Below are positions 8,679-16,874 of a stretch of DNA of 64,000 nt, one piece after another. The notes beneath the pieces were generated by a model, which saw only the letters and a list, made by a program, of their open reading frames with translations, had not been told where the DNA came from and made no database searches. The stretch is from JBFAPK01 sp040676675 (GTDB lineage: Bacteria > Actinomycetota > Actinomycetes > Mycobacteriales > Micromonosporaceae): positions 56,309 through 120,308 of the forward strand of contig NZ_JBFAPK010000027.1 of assembly GCF_040676675.1 (NCBI RefSeq). Reading direction: 5' to 3'. The first letter of the stretch is position 1; every line of letters begins with the position of its first letter. A program made the translations under genes and the position numbers.

Positions 8679-9292
8679 GGGCAGCGCTCCACGGGCTGTA
8701 CGGTCAACGCCTGGCCCAGCTCCACGGTGACCTGTCCGGCCTCGGTCCTCAGCGTGAGCCGGCCCCGGTCGACGCCGACGACGCTGCCGCAGAGCACGCT
8801 GCCCGGCTGCTGCACGCGCAGGCGCGGGCCGTCCTTGCCCGGGCCGTACCAGGTGGTCGCGACGGCGGCGACGAGCAGCGCCGCGCAGGCCAGGGTGGCG
8901 GCGACGCCCCGGCGGAGGTCGCGCAGCGCGGTACCGGCGGCCAGATGGTCGGCCAGCACGCCGGGCAGGGAGGGGGCGAGCGGGCTGACCGCGGGTCGGC
9001 CGTGCGCGGCCCGCAGCAGCCAGAGCGCGCCCGCGCCGCCGGCGACGGCGGCGGCGAGCAGCAGGACGCCGGTCACCACCGGCCACGGCGGCGCCAGTTG
9101 GCCGATGTCGGTGCGGCCCTTCACCAGGCCGAAGCCGACCAGCGCGGCGAGCAGACCGGCCATCCCGGTGCGCCAGGCGGTCGCGGCGGCGCGGACCCGG
9201 TCCAGCTCGCCGGCGAGCAGCCCGTACCGCTCCTGCGCGAGCGCGGCGTGCCACGGCTCGGCGGGCGGCCCGGCCGCCAGGTTGACGCTCAC
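8675..9292 (-). CDS. Three-helix membrane protein of the CHAT/TPR operon
   Basis: This 205-residue protein has an amphipathic N-terminal region of about 40 residues. Two closely spaced hydrophobic helices follow (near residues 45-60 and 70-95), then a loop, a third helix (near 128-150), and a beta-rich C-terminal tail ending VQPVERCP with two cysteines. I do not recognise a named family. It starts at a GTG overlapping the stop of the preceding gene by 4 bases, and its own stop overlaps the TPR gene start in the same way, so stoichiometric production is likely. In this context it may anchor the complex to the membrane or be the protease's target or effector. Nothing in the sequence decides between these. 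Confidence 0.78.
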   Translation of the reverse strand: MSVNLAAGPPAEPWHAALAQERYGLLAGELDRVRAAATAWRTGMAGLLAALVGFGLVKGRTDIGQLAPPWPVVTGVLLLAAAVAGGAGALWLLRAAHGRPAVSPLAPSLPGVLADHLAAGTALRDLRRGVAATLACAALLVAAVATTWYGPGKDGPRLRVQQPGSVLCGSVVGVDRGRLTLRTEAGQVTVELGQALTVQPVERCP

Positions 9293-9615
9293 GGCGCGTC
9301 GACCGTGATCCGCAGGAGCCAGTACGCGCCGCAGCCGGCGCGCCCGGCCGGTCGCCCGGGGTGCTCCTCCTCGCAGGTGCAGATCAGCGGCTCCAGCCGC
9401 TCCGACGGGGCCGGTTCCCGCCGGCCGCCGACGCGGAACCGTCCGGTGGTCTTGTAGACGCCGTCCACGACCGGTACCTGGATGACGGTGCCGCAGCGCG
9501 GGCAGGGGCCGGTGAGCAGCAGCGTGCCGGGGGCCGGCCGCGCGGCCTGGAAGGTGGCGGCGGCGCGCTCGGCGTAGCCGGGCTCGGTGACCTCGGCGTA
9601 CGGCAGACGGTCCAT
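9289..9615 (-). CDS. Small zinc-ribbon-like protein of the CHAT/TPR operon
   Basis: This 108-residue protein has cysteines at 38 and 41 (CPRCG knuckle) and at 79, 81 and 95, a spacing that could form a zinc ribbon. A beta-rich middle (VIQVPVVDGVYKTTGRF) lies between the two halves, and the C-terminus reads GAYWLLRI. I do not recognise a named family. The ATG is preceded by GGGAG at good distance. The gene begins 11 bases after the CHAT stop and overlaps the membrane-protein gene by GTGA. A structural or nucleic-acid/protein-binding adaptor role is a guess. Confidence 0.75.
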   Translation of the reverse strand: MDRLPYAEVTEPGYAERAAATFQAARPAPGTLLLTGPCPRCGTVIQVPVVDGVYKTTGRFRVGGRREPAPSERLEPLICTCEEEHPGRPAGRAGCGAYWLLRITVDAP

Positions 9616-9626
9616 CGGCTCTCCCG

Positions 9627-10901
9627 TCAGGGTCCGGTGTGGGTGAACAGTGCCCATCGGCTCGGCCGGCCGGGGTCGGTCGCGCGCAGCGCCAGGACCG
9701 CCGCGCGGGCGGCCTCGGCGGCGCCACCGGGGTCGAACCGGCCGGTGGTGGTGAGGGCGCCGAAGACCGTCTCGGTGAGCAGGCGGGCCACGTCGGCGTC
9801 GACGGCCCAGAGCGTGGCCAGCACGTGTCGGAATCCGGCGTGGTGCAGCCCGGCCGCCAGGGTGATCACCTCGTCCGGCATCCGGATTCCACCGGAGGCG
9901 GTGTGGCAGGCGGAGAGGAAGGCGAACTCGCCGTGGTACCGGCCGCGCCCGACGTCGGCCACCGTGATCCGGCCGTCGTGCAGCAGCAGCCCGCCCCGGG
10001 ACGGGTGCTCGTCGTCGGGGGTGCCATGGCAGCTGAAGTGCGCCCAGCGGTGCGCGGGCAGGGCGGCGAGTACGGCGGCGCGGGTCGCCTCCTCGCCCGC
10101 CAGCACGGTGAGCTGGTCGGCCGGTACCAGCGCGCGGATCAGCTCGGCCTCGTCGGCGGCCTGCGGCAGCGGCGGAGCGTCCGGGGCCTCCGGCACGGCG
10201 ACGACGAGCATCCGGCCCGGTTCGGTGGCCTCCGCGCCGGTTGGGCGGGCGCGGGCGAGCGCCCGCAGCGTCGGGGTGTACGAGGAGACGGTCCGGTCCA
10301 GCACGGAGGATCCGGGCCGGTCGTGCCGTCCCGCCGCGTGCAGGGGCAGGAAGTTCAGCGGCCCGGTCGGGCACCACCAGACCCGGGACGGCTCGGGCAG
10401 CGTGGCCAGGACCGGCTCCGCCACGACGTCCCAGAGCCGGCGCAGCGCCGTCACGAGGTGGCGGTCGAGTTCGCCCTGGGCCCGCTGCGCCGCCAGGTTC
10501 GCCGCGTGGTGCGCCTGGAACGTCGCCGCGTCCGCGCGCCGGGTCACCCGGTCGCGGGCCAGGTGCAGCTCCGCCGCCGTACGGTCCACTTCGGCGAGCC
10601 GGTCGAGGTGTTCCGCCGCCAACTCCCCGGCCTCGTCGGCGGTGAGGTCGGGCAGGCGTACCGGCCGGACGCCGTCGGCCGTGACGACCAGCGCGTCGCA
10701 GCGCCGGGCGGTCACGTTGACGAGTACGGCCGCACCGTCGCCGACGGCCGGCAGCAGCGACCCCGCGCGCGGCGGCCGGAGGAAGTCGCCGAGCTGCGGA
10801 CCGAGCTGCCGTACCTGTTCGACCAGGCCGTCCCACTCGCGGGCCAGCGCGATGCGGCGGTCGACGATGCGGCTGAGGGCGTCCCGGTTCGGTGCCGCCA
10901 T
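9627..10901 (-). CDS. Stand-alone CHAT-domain (caspase-like) cysteine protease
   Basis: The product is a 424-residue CHAT protease (clan CD, caspase/separase-like). The catalytic pair is visible as His292 in HFSCHG and Cys332 in FLSACHT. The LNFLPLHAAG segment (about residues 182-191) and the C-terminal GFRHVLATLW are family hallmarks. The first 160 residues (REWDGLVEQV, then DFLRPP, then VNVTARRCDALVVT) match what normally connects TPRs to CHAT in fused proteins, so the gene encodes the C-terminal half of such a fusion. The ATG at 10901 has TAAACT 8 bases upstream and no ribosome-binding site, suggesting a leaderless start. An in-frame start at 10955 would add 18 residues. It is first in a four-gene operon. 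Confidence 0.9.
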   Translation of the reverse strand: MAAPNRDALSRIVDRRIALAREWDGLVEQVRQLGPQLGDFLRPPRAGSLLPAVGDGAAVLVNVTARRCDALVVTADGVRPVRLPDLTADEAGELAAEHLDRLAEVDRTAAELHLARDRVTRRADAATFQAHHAANLAAQRAQGELDRHLVTALRRLWDVVAEPVLATLPEPSRVWWCPTGPLNFLPLHAAGRHDRPGSSVLDRTVSSYTPTLRALARARPTGAEATEPGRMLVVAVPEAPDAPPLPQAADEAELIRALVPADQLTVLAGEEATRAAVLAALPAHRWAHFSCHGTPDDEHPSRGGLLLHDGRITVADVGRGRYHGEFAFLSACHTASGGIRMPDEVITLAAGLHHAGFRHVLATLWAVDADVARLLTETVFGALTTTGRFDPGGAAEAARAAVLALRATDPGRPSRWALFTHTGP

Positions 10902-10909
10902 AACCGGCG

Positions 10910-10915
10910 AGTTTA
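10910..10915 (-). promoter_or_regulatory. Probable -10 box of the CHAT operon (leaderless)
   Basis: On the minus strand TAAACT fits TANNNT and ends 8 bases before the ATG at 10901. No Shine-Dalgarno sequence is seen. The preceding 166-base gap to the ABC transporter stop at 11068 contains no gene. Confidence 0.5.
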
Positions 10916-11067
10916 CCGACGGTGACGCGCCCTTCCTAGCCGGTGCACCACCCACTTCGGACGGTCGTCGGCGGCCGTCGGGCGACCCTCACCGCCGTCC
11001 TGGGTTCCGCTCCCCACCCGTACGGCCGACGACGGGTCGCGGTCCGGCCTCGGGCGTCTCGGGGCCG

Positions 11068-11853
11068 CTACTCGGAGTTCGGTTCGACGGGGGCGCCGGC
11101 CGGGTGCGGGGCCGGCAGCCGGGGGACGCTGGCGAGCAGTCGACGCGTGTACGGCTGGGTGGGGGAGCCGAGCACCCCGGCGGTGTCGCCCTGCTCGACG
11201 ACGCGCCCCGCGGAGAGCACCACCGTCTCCTGGCACAGCAGCGCGGCCACGGCGAGGTCGTGGGTCACCATGACCACGGTCAGGCCACGGGTCTCGCGCA
11301 GCTCGGCGAGCAGGTCGACGACGCGTACCCGGGTGGTGACGTCGAGGGCGCTGACCGGCTCGTCGGCGAGGAGCAGCCGGGGCCGGCAGACGATGGCCCG
11401 GGCGATGGCGATGCGCTGGCGCTGTCCGCCCGAGAACTCGTGCGGGTACCGGCCCGCCACGTCCTCGGGCAGCCCGACCTCGCGTAGCGCCTCGGCCACC
11501 CGCTCCGGCGCGGCGTCCAGCCCCAGCGACCGCAGCGGCTCGGAGACGATCCGCGCCACCCGCTGGCGCGGGTCCAGCGACGAGTACGGGTCCTGGAAGA
11601 CGGTCTGCGCGTCGCGCCGGAACCGCCGCATCAGCGCCCGGTCGCCCAGCCGCAGCGGCTCGCCGTCGAAGCGGACCTCGCCGCTGGTGGGCCGCAGCAG
11701 CCCGAGCAGGATCCGCAGCAGGGTCGTCTTGCCCGCGCCGGACTCGCCGACCAGGGCGACGCCGCGACCGGCGGTGACGCCGACGCTGACGCCGTCGAGG
11801 ACGGTACGCCCGCGCGGGTACGCGAAGCCGATCTCGCGCGCTTCCAGGATCAT
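11068..11853 (-). CDS. ABC transporter ATP-binding protein, oligopeptide type (DppF/OppF-like)
   Basis: This 261-residue ATPase powers import through the adjoining permeases. Walker A is GESGAGKTT, the signature is FSGGQRQR, Walker B is LLLADEP, and the switch His lies in MVTHDLA. A QDPYSSLDPRQ Q-loop is typical of the OppF/DppF side. The ATG overlaps the stop of the DppD-like gene (ATGA). It is the last gene of a six-gene operon that starts with the DUF1684 gene. Substrate specificity comes from the binding protein, not from this subunit. Confidence 0.93.
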   Translation of the reverse strand: MILEAREIGFAYPRGRTVLDGVSVGVTAGRGVALVGESGAGKTTLLRILLGLLRPTSGEVRFDGEPLRLGDRALMRRFRRDAQTVFQDPYSSLDPRQRVARIVSEPLRSLGLDAAPERVAEALREVGLPEDVAGRYPHEFSGGQRQRIAIARAIVCRPRLLLADEPVSALDVTTRVRVVDLLAELRETRGLTVVMVTHDLAVAALLCQETVVLSAGRVVEQGDTAGVLGSPTQPYTRRLLASVPRLPAPHPAGAPVEPNSE

Positions 11854-12656
11854 GGTCGGCTCACCTCCAGGGCCGCGTCCAGTTGCCGGGCGCTCTCCAG
11901 CAGCGCGCGGGTGACCGGGTGACGGGGAGCGGTGACGACGTCCGCGACGGTGCCGGACTCGACGGCGGACCCCTGCGCGAGCACCAGGACGCGCTCGGCG
12001 ATCCGGGAGACCACGGCCAGGTCGTGGCTGATGAACAGCAGGGCCATGCCCCGGTCGGCGACGAGCCGGTCCAGCAGCGCGAGCACCTCGGCCTGGACGG
12101 TGACGTCCAGCGCGGTGGTGGGCTCGTCGGCGATCAGCAGCGCCGGCCGGCACGCCACCGCGGCGGCGATGGCGGCGCGCTGGCGCTGCCCGCCCGAGAC
12201 CTCGTGCGGGTAGGCGCGGGCGATCCGCCGGTCGAGACCGACGTCGGCGAGCGCGGACAGGGTGGCCGCCCGCAGCGCCGTCCCGCGCAGTCCCCGGGTA
12301 CGCCGGACGGCCGCACCGATCTGGTTGCCGATGCGCATGAGCGGGTCCAGCGCGGTCGACGGCTCCTGGAAGACCGCCGTCGCCACCCGGCCGCGCAGCC
12401 GCCGCAGCTCGCGTTCGGGCGCGCCGACGACCTGCGCGGGCGCGCCCCCGGACGGGTGCAGGCGGATGCTGCCCGACGCGCGCAGTCCGTCCGGGAGCAG
12501 CCCGAGCACGGCCAGGGCCGTCAGCGACTTGCCGGATCCGGACTCCCCGATCACGCCCAGCCGCCCGCCCGCCGGCAGCTCGAAGGAGAGGTCGGAGACG
12601 AGGGGCCGGCCGCCTGGGGTGGCGACGGTGAGCCGGTCGACGGTGAGCAGGCTCAT
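11850..12656 (-). CDS. ABC transporter ATP-binding protein, oligopeptide type (DppD/OppD-like)
   Basis: This 268-residue protein is the second ATPase of the same importer. Walker A is GESGSGKSL, the signature is VSGGQRQR, Walker B is ALLIADEP and the switch region is FISHDLA. Its Q-loop reads FQEPSTALDPLMRIGNQI, as in OppD/DppD proteins. It overlaps its neighbours by 4 bases on both sides, so all four membrane and ATPase subunits are translationally coupled. Separate D and F subunits indicate a heterodimeric ATPase. It is somewhat shorter than typical DppD (about 325 residues), largely because the C-terminal oligopeptide extension is missing. Confidence 0.92.
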   Translation of the reverse strand: MSLLTVDRLTVATPGGRPLVSDLSFELPAGGRLGVIGESGSGKSLTALAVLGLLPDGLRASGSIRLHPSGGAPAQVVGAPERELRRLRGRVATAVFQEPSTALDPLMRIGNQIGAAVRRTRGLRGTALRAATLSALADVGLDRRIARAYPHEVSGGQRQRAAIAAAVACRPALLIADEPTTALDVTVQAEVLALLDRLVADRGMALLFISHDLAVVSRIAERVLVLAQGSAVESGTVADVVTAPRHPVTRALLESARQLDAALEVSRP

Positions 12657-13468
12657 GACGACCGCCGGGCCAGTGGGTCGGCGGCCTCGCGCAGGCCGTC
12701 GGCGACGAAATTGGCCCCGACCACGAGGACCAGCAGCGCGAGCCCCGGCGCGACGAGCCCGGCCGGCGCGACGAGCACCGTGGACTGCGCCTCCTGAAGC
12801 ATCCGGCCCCAGGACTGGTTCGGCGGCGGCGCGCCCAACCCGAGGTACGAGAGGCTCGCCTCGGCCAGCACCGCGAGGCCGAACTGCAACGCCAGGTTGA
12901 CCGCCAGGGTCGGCCAGATGTTGGGCAGCACGTGCTCGGCGACCACGCGTGGCCAGGACGTACCGGAGACCCTAGAAGCGGTGACGAAGTCCTGCGCGAG
13001 CACCCGTTTGACGAGGATCCGGGTCAGCCGCGCGACGACCGCGGACATCGCCAGTCCCAGCGCCAGGATCGCCGAGCCGAGCGACGCGCCCCGGGCCGCG
13101 ACCACGAGCATGGCCAGCAGCAGCGTCGGAAACGCGATCACGATGTCCAGCACCGCCGCGAGGCCGTCGTCCAGCCAGCGCTGGGCGAACCCGGCCGCGA
13201 TCCCGGCGGCGAGACCGAGCGCGCCGCCGATCGCGACCGCGCCCAGCCCGGTCTGCAACGCGATGCGCGCGCCGACCATCAGCTGCGTGGCCAGGTCCCG
13301 GCCGAGCCGGTCGGTACCCAGCAGGTGCGCCGCGCTGACCGGCGCGAGCCGGCCGCCCGAGGTGTCCGAGACCGGATACGGCGTCCAGAGCAGCGAGAGC
13401 AGCGCGACGGCGCAGGTGAGTCCCACGAGGGCGGTGCCCGCGACGAGCGAGCGGCGGTGTCGGGTCAT
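12653..13468 (-). CDS. ABC transporter permease, oligopeptide type (DppC/OppC-like)
   Basis: This 271-residue inner-membrane permease has the N-terminal helix of DppC proteins, then the HLLGTDRLGRDL motif in the first periplasmic segment. The coupling-loop region follows, including SRVSGTSWPRVVAEHVLPN, and the hallmark SYLGLGAPPP precedes the last helices. The ATG overlaps the DppB-like stop by 4 bases. It forms the channel with the DppB-like subunit. Confidence 0.92.
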   Translation of the reverse strand: MTRHRRSLVAGTALVGLTCAVALLSLLWTPYPVSDTSGGRLAPVSAAHLLGTDRLGRDLATQLMVGARIALQTGLGAVAIGGALGLAAGIAAGFAQRWLDDGLAAVLDIVIAFPTLLLAMLVVAARGASLGSAILALGLAMSAVVARLTRILVKRVLAQDFVTASRVSGTSWPRVVAEHVLPNIWPTLAVNLALQFGLAVLAEASLSYLGLGAPPPNQSWGRMLQEAQSTVLVAPAGLVAPGLALLVLVVGANFVADGLREAADPLARRSS

Positions 13469-14430
13469 CGCGCGCTCCCGGACGAGGCGCGGCGCAGCCG
13501 CGGGTCGATGAGGCGTTGGGCGAGGTCGGCCAGGAACCCGATGACGAGTACGGCGACCGTGCTGACGAAGAGGACGCCCTGGATGACGGGGTAGTCGTGC
13601 TGGGTGATGCCCTTGACGAGCATGCTGCCCAGCCCCGGCAGCGCGAAGACGCTCTCCACCACCACCGCGCCGAGGAACGTGGTGGCCAGTTCGATGCCGA
13701 GGACGGAGACGACGGGTCCGGCGGCGTTGCGCAGCCCGTGCCGCCACATGGCCTCCGTGCCCGAGGCGCCCAGCGCCCGGGCGGTGCGCAGGTAGTCGCT
13801 GCCGAGCACGTCGAGCGTGGCCGAGCGGACGTACCGGATCAGCGACGCGGACATCACGATCGCGATGGTCAGCACCGGCAGGGTCAGGGAGGTGACGGCG
13901 GCGCCGGGGTCGGCCCAGCCGGCGCGCTGGAACCCGCCCGAGGGAAACACCCGCAGCCGCAGCGCGAAGACGAAGACCAGCAGCATGCCGACCCAGAACG
14001 CCGGCACCGCGATCCCGAGCTGGGACAGCGCGGAGATCGCGGCGCCGTACCAGGTGCGGGACCAGCGCGCGCAGAGGTAGCCGACCGGTACCGCGATGAT
14101 GATCGCGAGCGCGAAGGAGATCAGGGTCAGCGGCAGCGTGACCGCCAGCCGGTCGACGATCTCCGGGCCGACGGGCAGGGTGGAGACGAACGAGTGCCCG
14201 AAGTCCAGCCGCGCCAGCTGCCCGAGCCAGGTGACGAACTGCTCGGGCAGCGGTCGGTCCGAGCCGACCTGCCGCTGCGCGGCCGCGATCTGTTCCGGCG
14301 TCGCGTTCACCGTCAGCAGCGCGTTCGCGGGATCGCCGGGCAGCACCCGCAGCAGCAGGAACAGCGCGACGCTGGCGAACAGCAGCGAGGCGACCAGCAG
14401 GCCGCCCCGCCGCACCAGGTACCTGACCAT
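13465..14430 (-). CDS. ABC transporter permease, oligopeptide type (DppB/OppB-like)
   Basis: This 321-residue permease begins MVRYLVRRGGLL and carries the RVLPGDPANALL segment near residue 30, both standard for DppB/OppB/GsiC/NikB proteins. About six membrane helices follow, and the coupling loop reads RALGASGTEAMWRHGLRNA. The start lies 10 bases after the stop of the binding-protein gene. The family imports di- and oligopeptides, glutathione, nickel complexes and other small solutes. The upstream leader peptide makes a sulfur-containing solute a reasonable guess. Confidence 0.92.
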   Translation of the reverse strand: MVRYLVRRGGLLVASLLFASVALFLLLRVLPGDPANALLTVNATPEQIAAAQRQVGSDRPLPEQFVTWLGQLARLDFGHSFVSTLPVGPEIVDRLAVTLPLTLISFALAIIIAVPVGYLCARWSRTWYGAAISALSQLGIAVPAFWVGMLLVFVFALRLRVFPSGGFQRAGWADPGAAVTSLTLPVLTIAIVMSASLIRYVRSATLDVLGSDYLRTARALGASGTEAMWRHGLRNAAGPVVSVLGIELATTFLGAVVVESVFALPGLGSMLVKGITQHDYPVIQGVLFVSTVAVLVIGFLADLAQRLIDPRLRRASSGSAR

Positions 14431-14440
14431 GTGTCGCCGG

Positions 14441-15940
14441 TCAGCCTTCCCGCTTGGTGATGCCGTAGACGTAGAACTGCGAGTTCAGCCCGTTGACGGG
14501 GTATCCCGACACGCTCGTGGAGGCGACCACGATCTGCGGGTAGAGGTAGAGCCAGACGCTCGCCGCGTCCTGCGCGATCCGCTGGTTCACCTGCTTGAGC
14601 AGCGCGGTCTGCTGGTCCGCCGTGGCGGCCTGCTCGGCCTGGGTGACCCACTGCGTCACCTGCGGGTTGTCGTACCCCCAGTAGAAGTCGGGGTTGCCGT
14701 ACCAGACCACGTCGCGGTCGTTGACGTGTTCCTGCAGGGTGGCCGCGAAGTCGTGCTTCTGGAACACCTTCGTGTACCACTCGTCGGCGCTGATCACGTT
14801 GATGTTGACCGTGATGCCGACCTTCGCCAGCTCGGACTTGAGGAACGTGGCGACCGTGGGGTGCGGGTCGTAGTTCGGGGTGTCGAGCGTGAAGGCGAAG
14901 CCGCCGGCGTGCCCCGCCTCCGCGAGCAGGCGCTTGGCCAGGTCGACGTCGTACGGGTTGGCGCTGGTGAGGTCCTCGTACCAGGGGTCGGTCGGCGGCA
15001 CCATCGACCCGATCAGCTTGCCGTGCGGGCCCCAGATCGACTCGAGCAGCTTCTTGCGGTCGATGGCCGAGTAGACCGCCTTGCGCACCTTGACGTCGTT
15101 GAACGGCGCCACCCGGTCGTTGAAGGCCAGCAGCAGCTTCGTCGTCGAGGCGCCGTCGTTCACCTGGTACCCCGAGTTCGCGGTGAACTGGCTCAGCGCG
15201 TCCGGGCTCTGCTCGCTGGTGATGAGGTCGATCTGGTTGGTCAGCAGGGCGTTGTTCAGCGCGCTGGCGTCGGTGAAGTAGTGGAACACCACCTCCTTGT
15301 TCGACGCCTTCGTGCCCCAGTACCCGTCGAAGCGGGTGAGGCTCAGCGTCGCCCCGCGCTGCCACTTCGTGAGCCGGTACGGGCCGGTGCCGTCCGCCGT
15401 CGTGGTCGGGCTCTGGTTCTGCGGGTTGACGATCCAGACGTAGGAGAGGTTGTAGACGAAGGAGATGGATCGGCTCTTCAGGGTCACCACGAGCGTGCTG
15501 TCGTCCGGCGCGGCGATGGTGGAGATCGGGCCGAAGCTGCTCTTGCGGGCCGACTTCGAGTCGGGCGCGATGACCTTCTCCAGGCTGTACTTGGCGTCGG
15601 CCGCCGTGAGCGCCCTGCCGGAGTGGAACGTGACGCCGGTACGCAGCTTGAACGTGTACGTGAGCCCGTCACCGCTGACGCTGTAGTCGCTCGCCAGCAG
15701 GTTCTCGACCTTGCCGTTGTCGGTGAGCCGGAACAACCCCTCGTAGACGTTGCCGTTGAGGGCCTCGGTGACGCCCTGGCCGCCGCCCCCGGTGTTGTCC
15801 AGGTTCTGCGGCTCGTAGAGCGAGCCGACGTCGATGGTCGCGTCGGCGCCGGACGCGGCCGAGCGGTCGCCGTCCGCGCCGCAGGCGGCCAGGCCCAGGC
15901 CGAGCGCGACGGCGACGACGGCGGTCAGTATTTTCCTCAC
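14441..15940 (-). CDS. ABC transporter solute-binding lipoprotein, family 5 (oligopeptide type)
   Basis: This 499-residue extracellular binding protein is lipid-anchored: a signal sequence ends in the lipobox LAAC. The family-5 (DppA/OppA) pattern follows, with YEGLFRL near the N-terminus, GLTYTFKLRTGVTFHSG, GTGPYRLTKW and an AIDRKKLL helix. The GTG start has AAGGAG 10 bases upstream. It lies 35 bases after the DUF1684 gene and 10 bases before the permease genes. Family-5 proteins bind peptides, glutathione, metal chelates or sugars, and the ligand cannot be read off directly. Confidence 0.92.
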   Translation of the reverse strand: MRKILTAVVAVALGLGLAACGADGDRSAASGADATIDVGSLYEPQNLDNTGGGGQGVTEALNGNVYEGLFRLTDNGKVENLLASDYSVSGDGLTYTFKLRTGVTFHSGRALTAADAKYSLEKVIAPDSKSARKSSFGPISTIAAPDDSTLVVTLKSRSISFVYNLSYVWIVNPQNQSPTTTADGTGPYRLTKWQRGATLSLTRFDGYWGTKASNKEVVFHYFTDASALNNALLTNQIDLITSEQSPDALSQFTANSGYQVNDGASTTKLLLAFNDRVAPFNDVKVRKAVYSAIDRKKLLESIWGPHGKLIGSMVPPTDPWYEDLTSANPYDVDLAKRLLAEAGHAGGFAFTLDTPNYDPHPTVATFLKSELAKVGITVNINVISADEWYTKVFQKHDFAATLQEHVNDRDVVWYGNPDFYWGYDNPQVTQWVTQAEQAATADQQTALLKQVNQRIAQDAASVWLYLYPQIVVASTSVSGYPVNGLNSQFYVYGITKREG

Positions 15941-15975
15941 GGGGATGTGCTCCTTGGAATGCGGGCGGGGTGTCG

Positions 15976-16674
15976 TCATCCGACGGTGAAGCCGTCGCGG
16001 AAGACGGGGAGTCGTTCGCCGGCCTCGATGGGGAAGGGGAACCGGTTCTCCGGCGGCGGCAGCGGGCAGTTGTAGTGGGCCGAGAAGCCGCACGGCGGGG
16101 TGTGGGCCCGGTTGAAGTCGAGGACGGTACGGCCGGAGTCGGACGGCCAGGGCACGGTGAGGAAGCGGCCACCGCCGTACGTCTGGCGGCCGTTGGTGCG
16201 GTCTCCGAAGACGAGCAGCAGGGAGCCCTCGTCGTCGAACGCGTGGACGGTGAACTCGGTGCCCGCCACGGTCACCTCGATGTGTCCGGGTACCGGCAGG
16301 TCGCGCGTGGCGCCGTTGTCCCGGCGGTGCGCGAACGCGACGTGGTGCTCCGGACCGGCCGGTACGAAGCGCGCCGGCAGCACCCACGCCGGGTCGTACG
16401 GATAGGGGTCGGTGCTCACGAAGTGCGTGATCGCCGCCGAGCGCGGGTCCCACCGGCGGATGCCGTGCCGGGTCCCTCCGGTGACGGGGTCGACCTGCCG
16501 GATCGTGGTCGTGAACACGCCGTCGGGCTCCCGCTCCGGCGGGGGTTCCTCGTCACCGGCGAGCCAGCGGGTCTCCACGAGGGCGAGGTTTCCGGTCGGC
16601 GCGGTCAGCGCGGCTTCGCGGGCCCGGCGCCACGCCGCCCACTCGTCCCGCGCCTGGTCTAGCTGAGAGGACAT
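15976..16674 (-). CDS. DUF1684 domain protein
   Basis: This 232-residue protein matches DUF1684 as I know it. It has an N-terminal helix with W--WR--RE, NLALVETRWL, the central GRFLTVPWP and VLDFNRAHTPPCGFSAHYNC, and the C-terminal LPPPENRFPFPIEAGE. The function of the family is not established. It is the first structural gene of the transporter operon, about 200 bases after the stop of a Cys-containing leader peptide. Three cysteines sit in the conserved C-terminal half, two of them in or near the PPCGFSAHYNC patch. A role in processing the imported solute is possible but unproven. Its start is the first ATG of the conserved frame. Confidence 0.85.
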   Translation of the reverse strand: MSSQLDQARDEWAAWRRAREAALTAPTGNLALVETRWLAGDEEPPPEREPDGVFTTTIRQVDPVTGGTRHGIRRWDPRSAAITHFVSTDPYPYDPAWVLPARFVPAGPEHHVAFAHRRDNGATRDLPVPGHIEVTVAGTEFTVHAFDDEGSLLLVFGDRTNGRQTYGGGRFLTVPWPSDSGRTVLDFNRAHTPPCGFSAHYNCPLPPPENRFPFPIEAGERLPVFRDGFTVG

Positions 16675-16812
16675 GACACGTCTTCCGATTGATTTCTGCT
16701 GTTCTGGCCGTATTTGGCATTAGCTCGGCCGTGGTGTCCCGGCTGCTGGCCAGGATGCTGGCGTCGACCGCGCTGGGGCCGGAAGTCGGCTGGTCGATGC
16801 CTCACGATGCCC

Positions 16813-16840
16813 GGTGGCGGCCCTTGCGGCCGCGGCCACC
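16813..16840 (-). promoter_or_regulatory. Strong hairpin between leader peptide and DUF1684 gene (possible attenuator)
   Basis: On the minus strand GCGGCC-GCAAG-GGCCGC forms a perfect stem, and GGTG/CACC outside it extends the stem across a short bulge. No T-run follows, so it is not a classical intrinsic terminator. It lies 35 bases after the leader stop codon, where a ribosome on the leader could affect its folding or Rho access. Confidence 0.45.
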
Positions 16841-16874
16841 CGTGACGACGCCTCGACGAGAGGCGGAAGATGTT

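Noticed and set aside
8679..9254. N-terminal extension of the 1800-residue TPR protein to 1992 residues
   Set aside because: The extra 192 residues are Arg/Ala-rich without TPR pattern and coincide with the membrane-protein gene in another frame. The GTGA overlap gives a natural start at 8678.
10902..10955. 18-residue extension of the CHAT protease
   Set aside because: The extension has no ribosome-binding site and no conservation I recognise. The TAAACT box fits a leaderless start at 10901.
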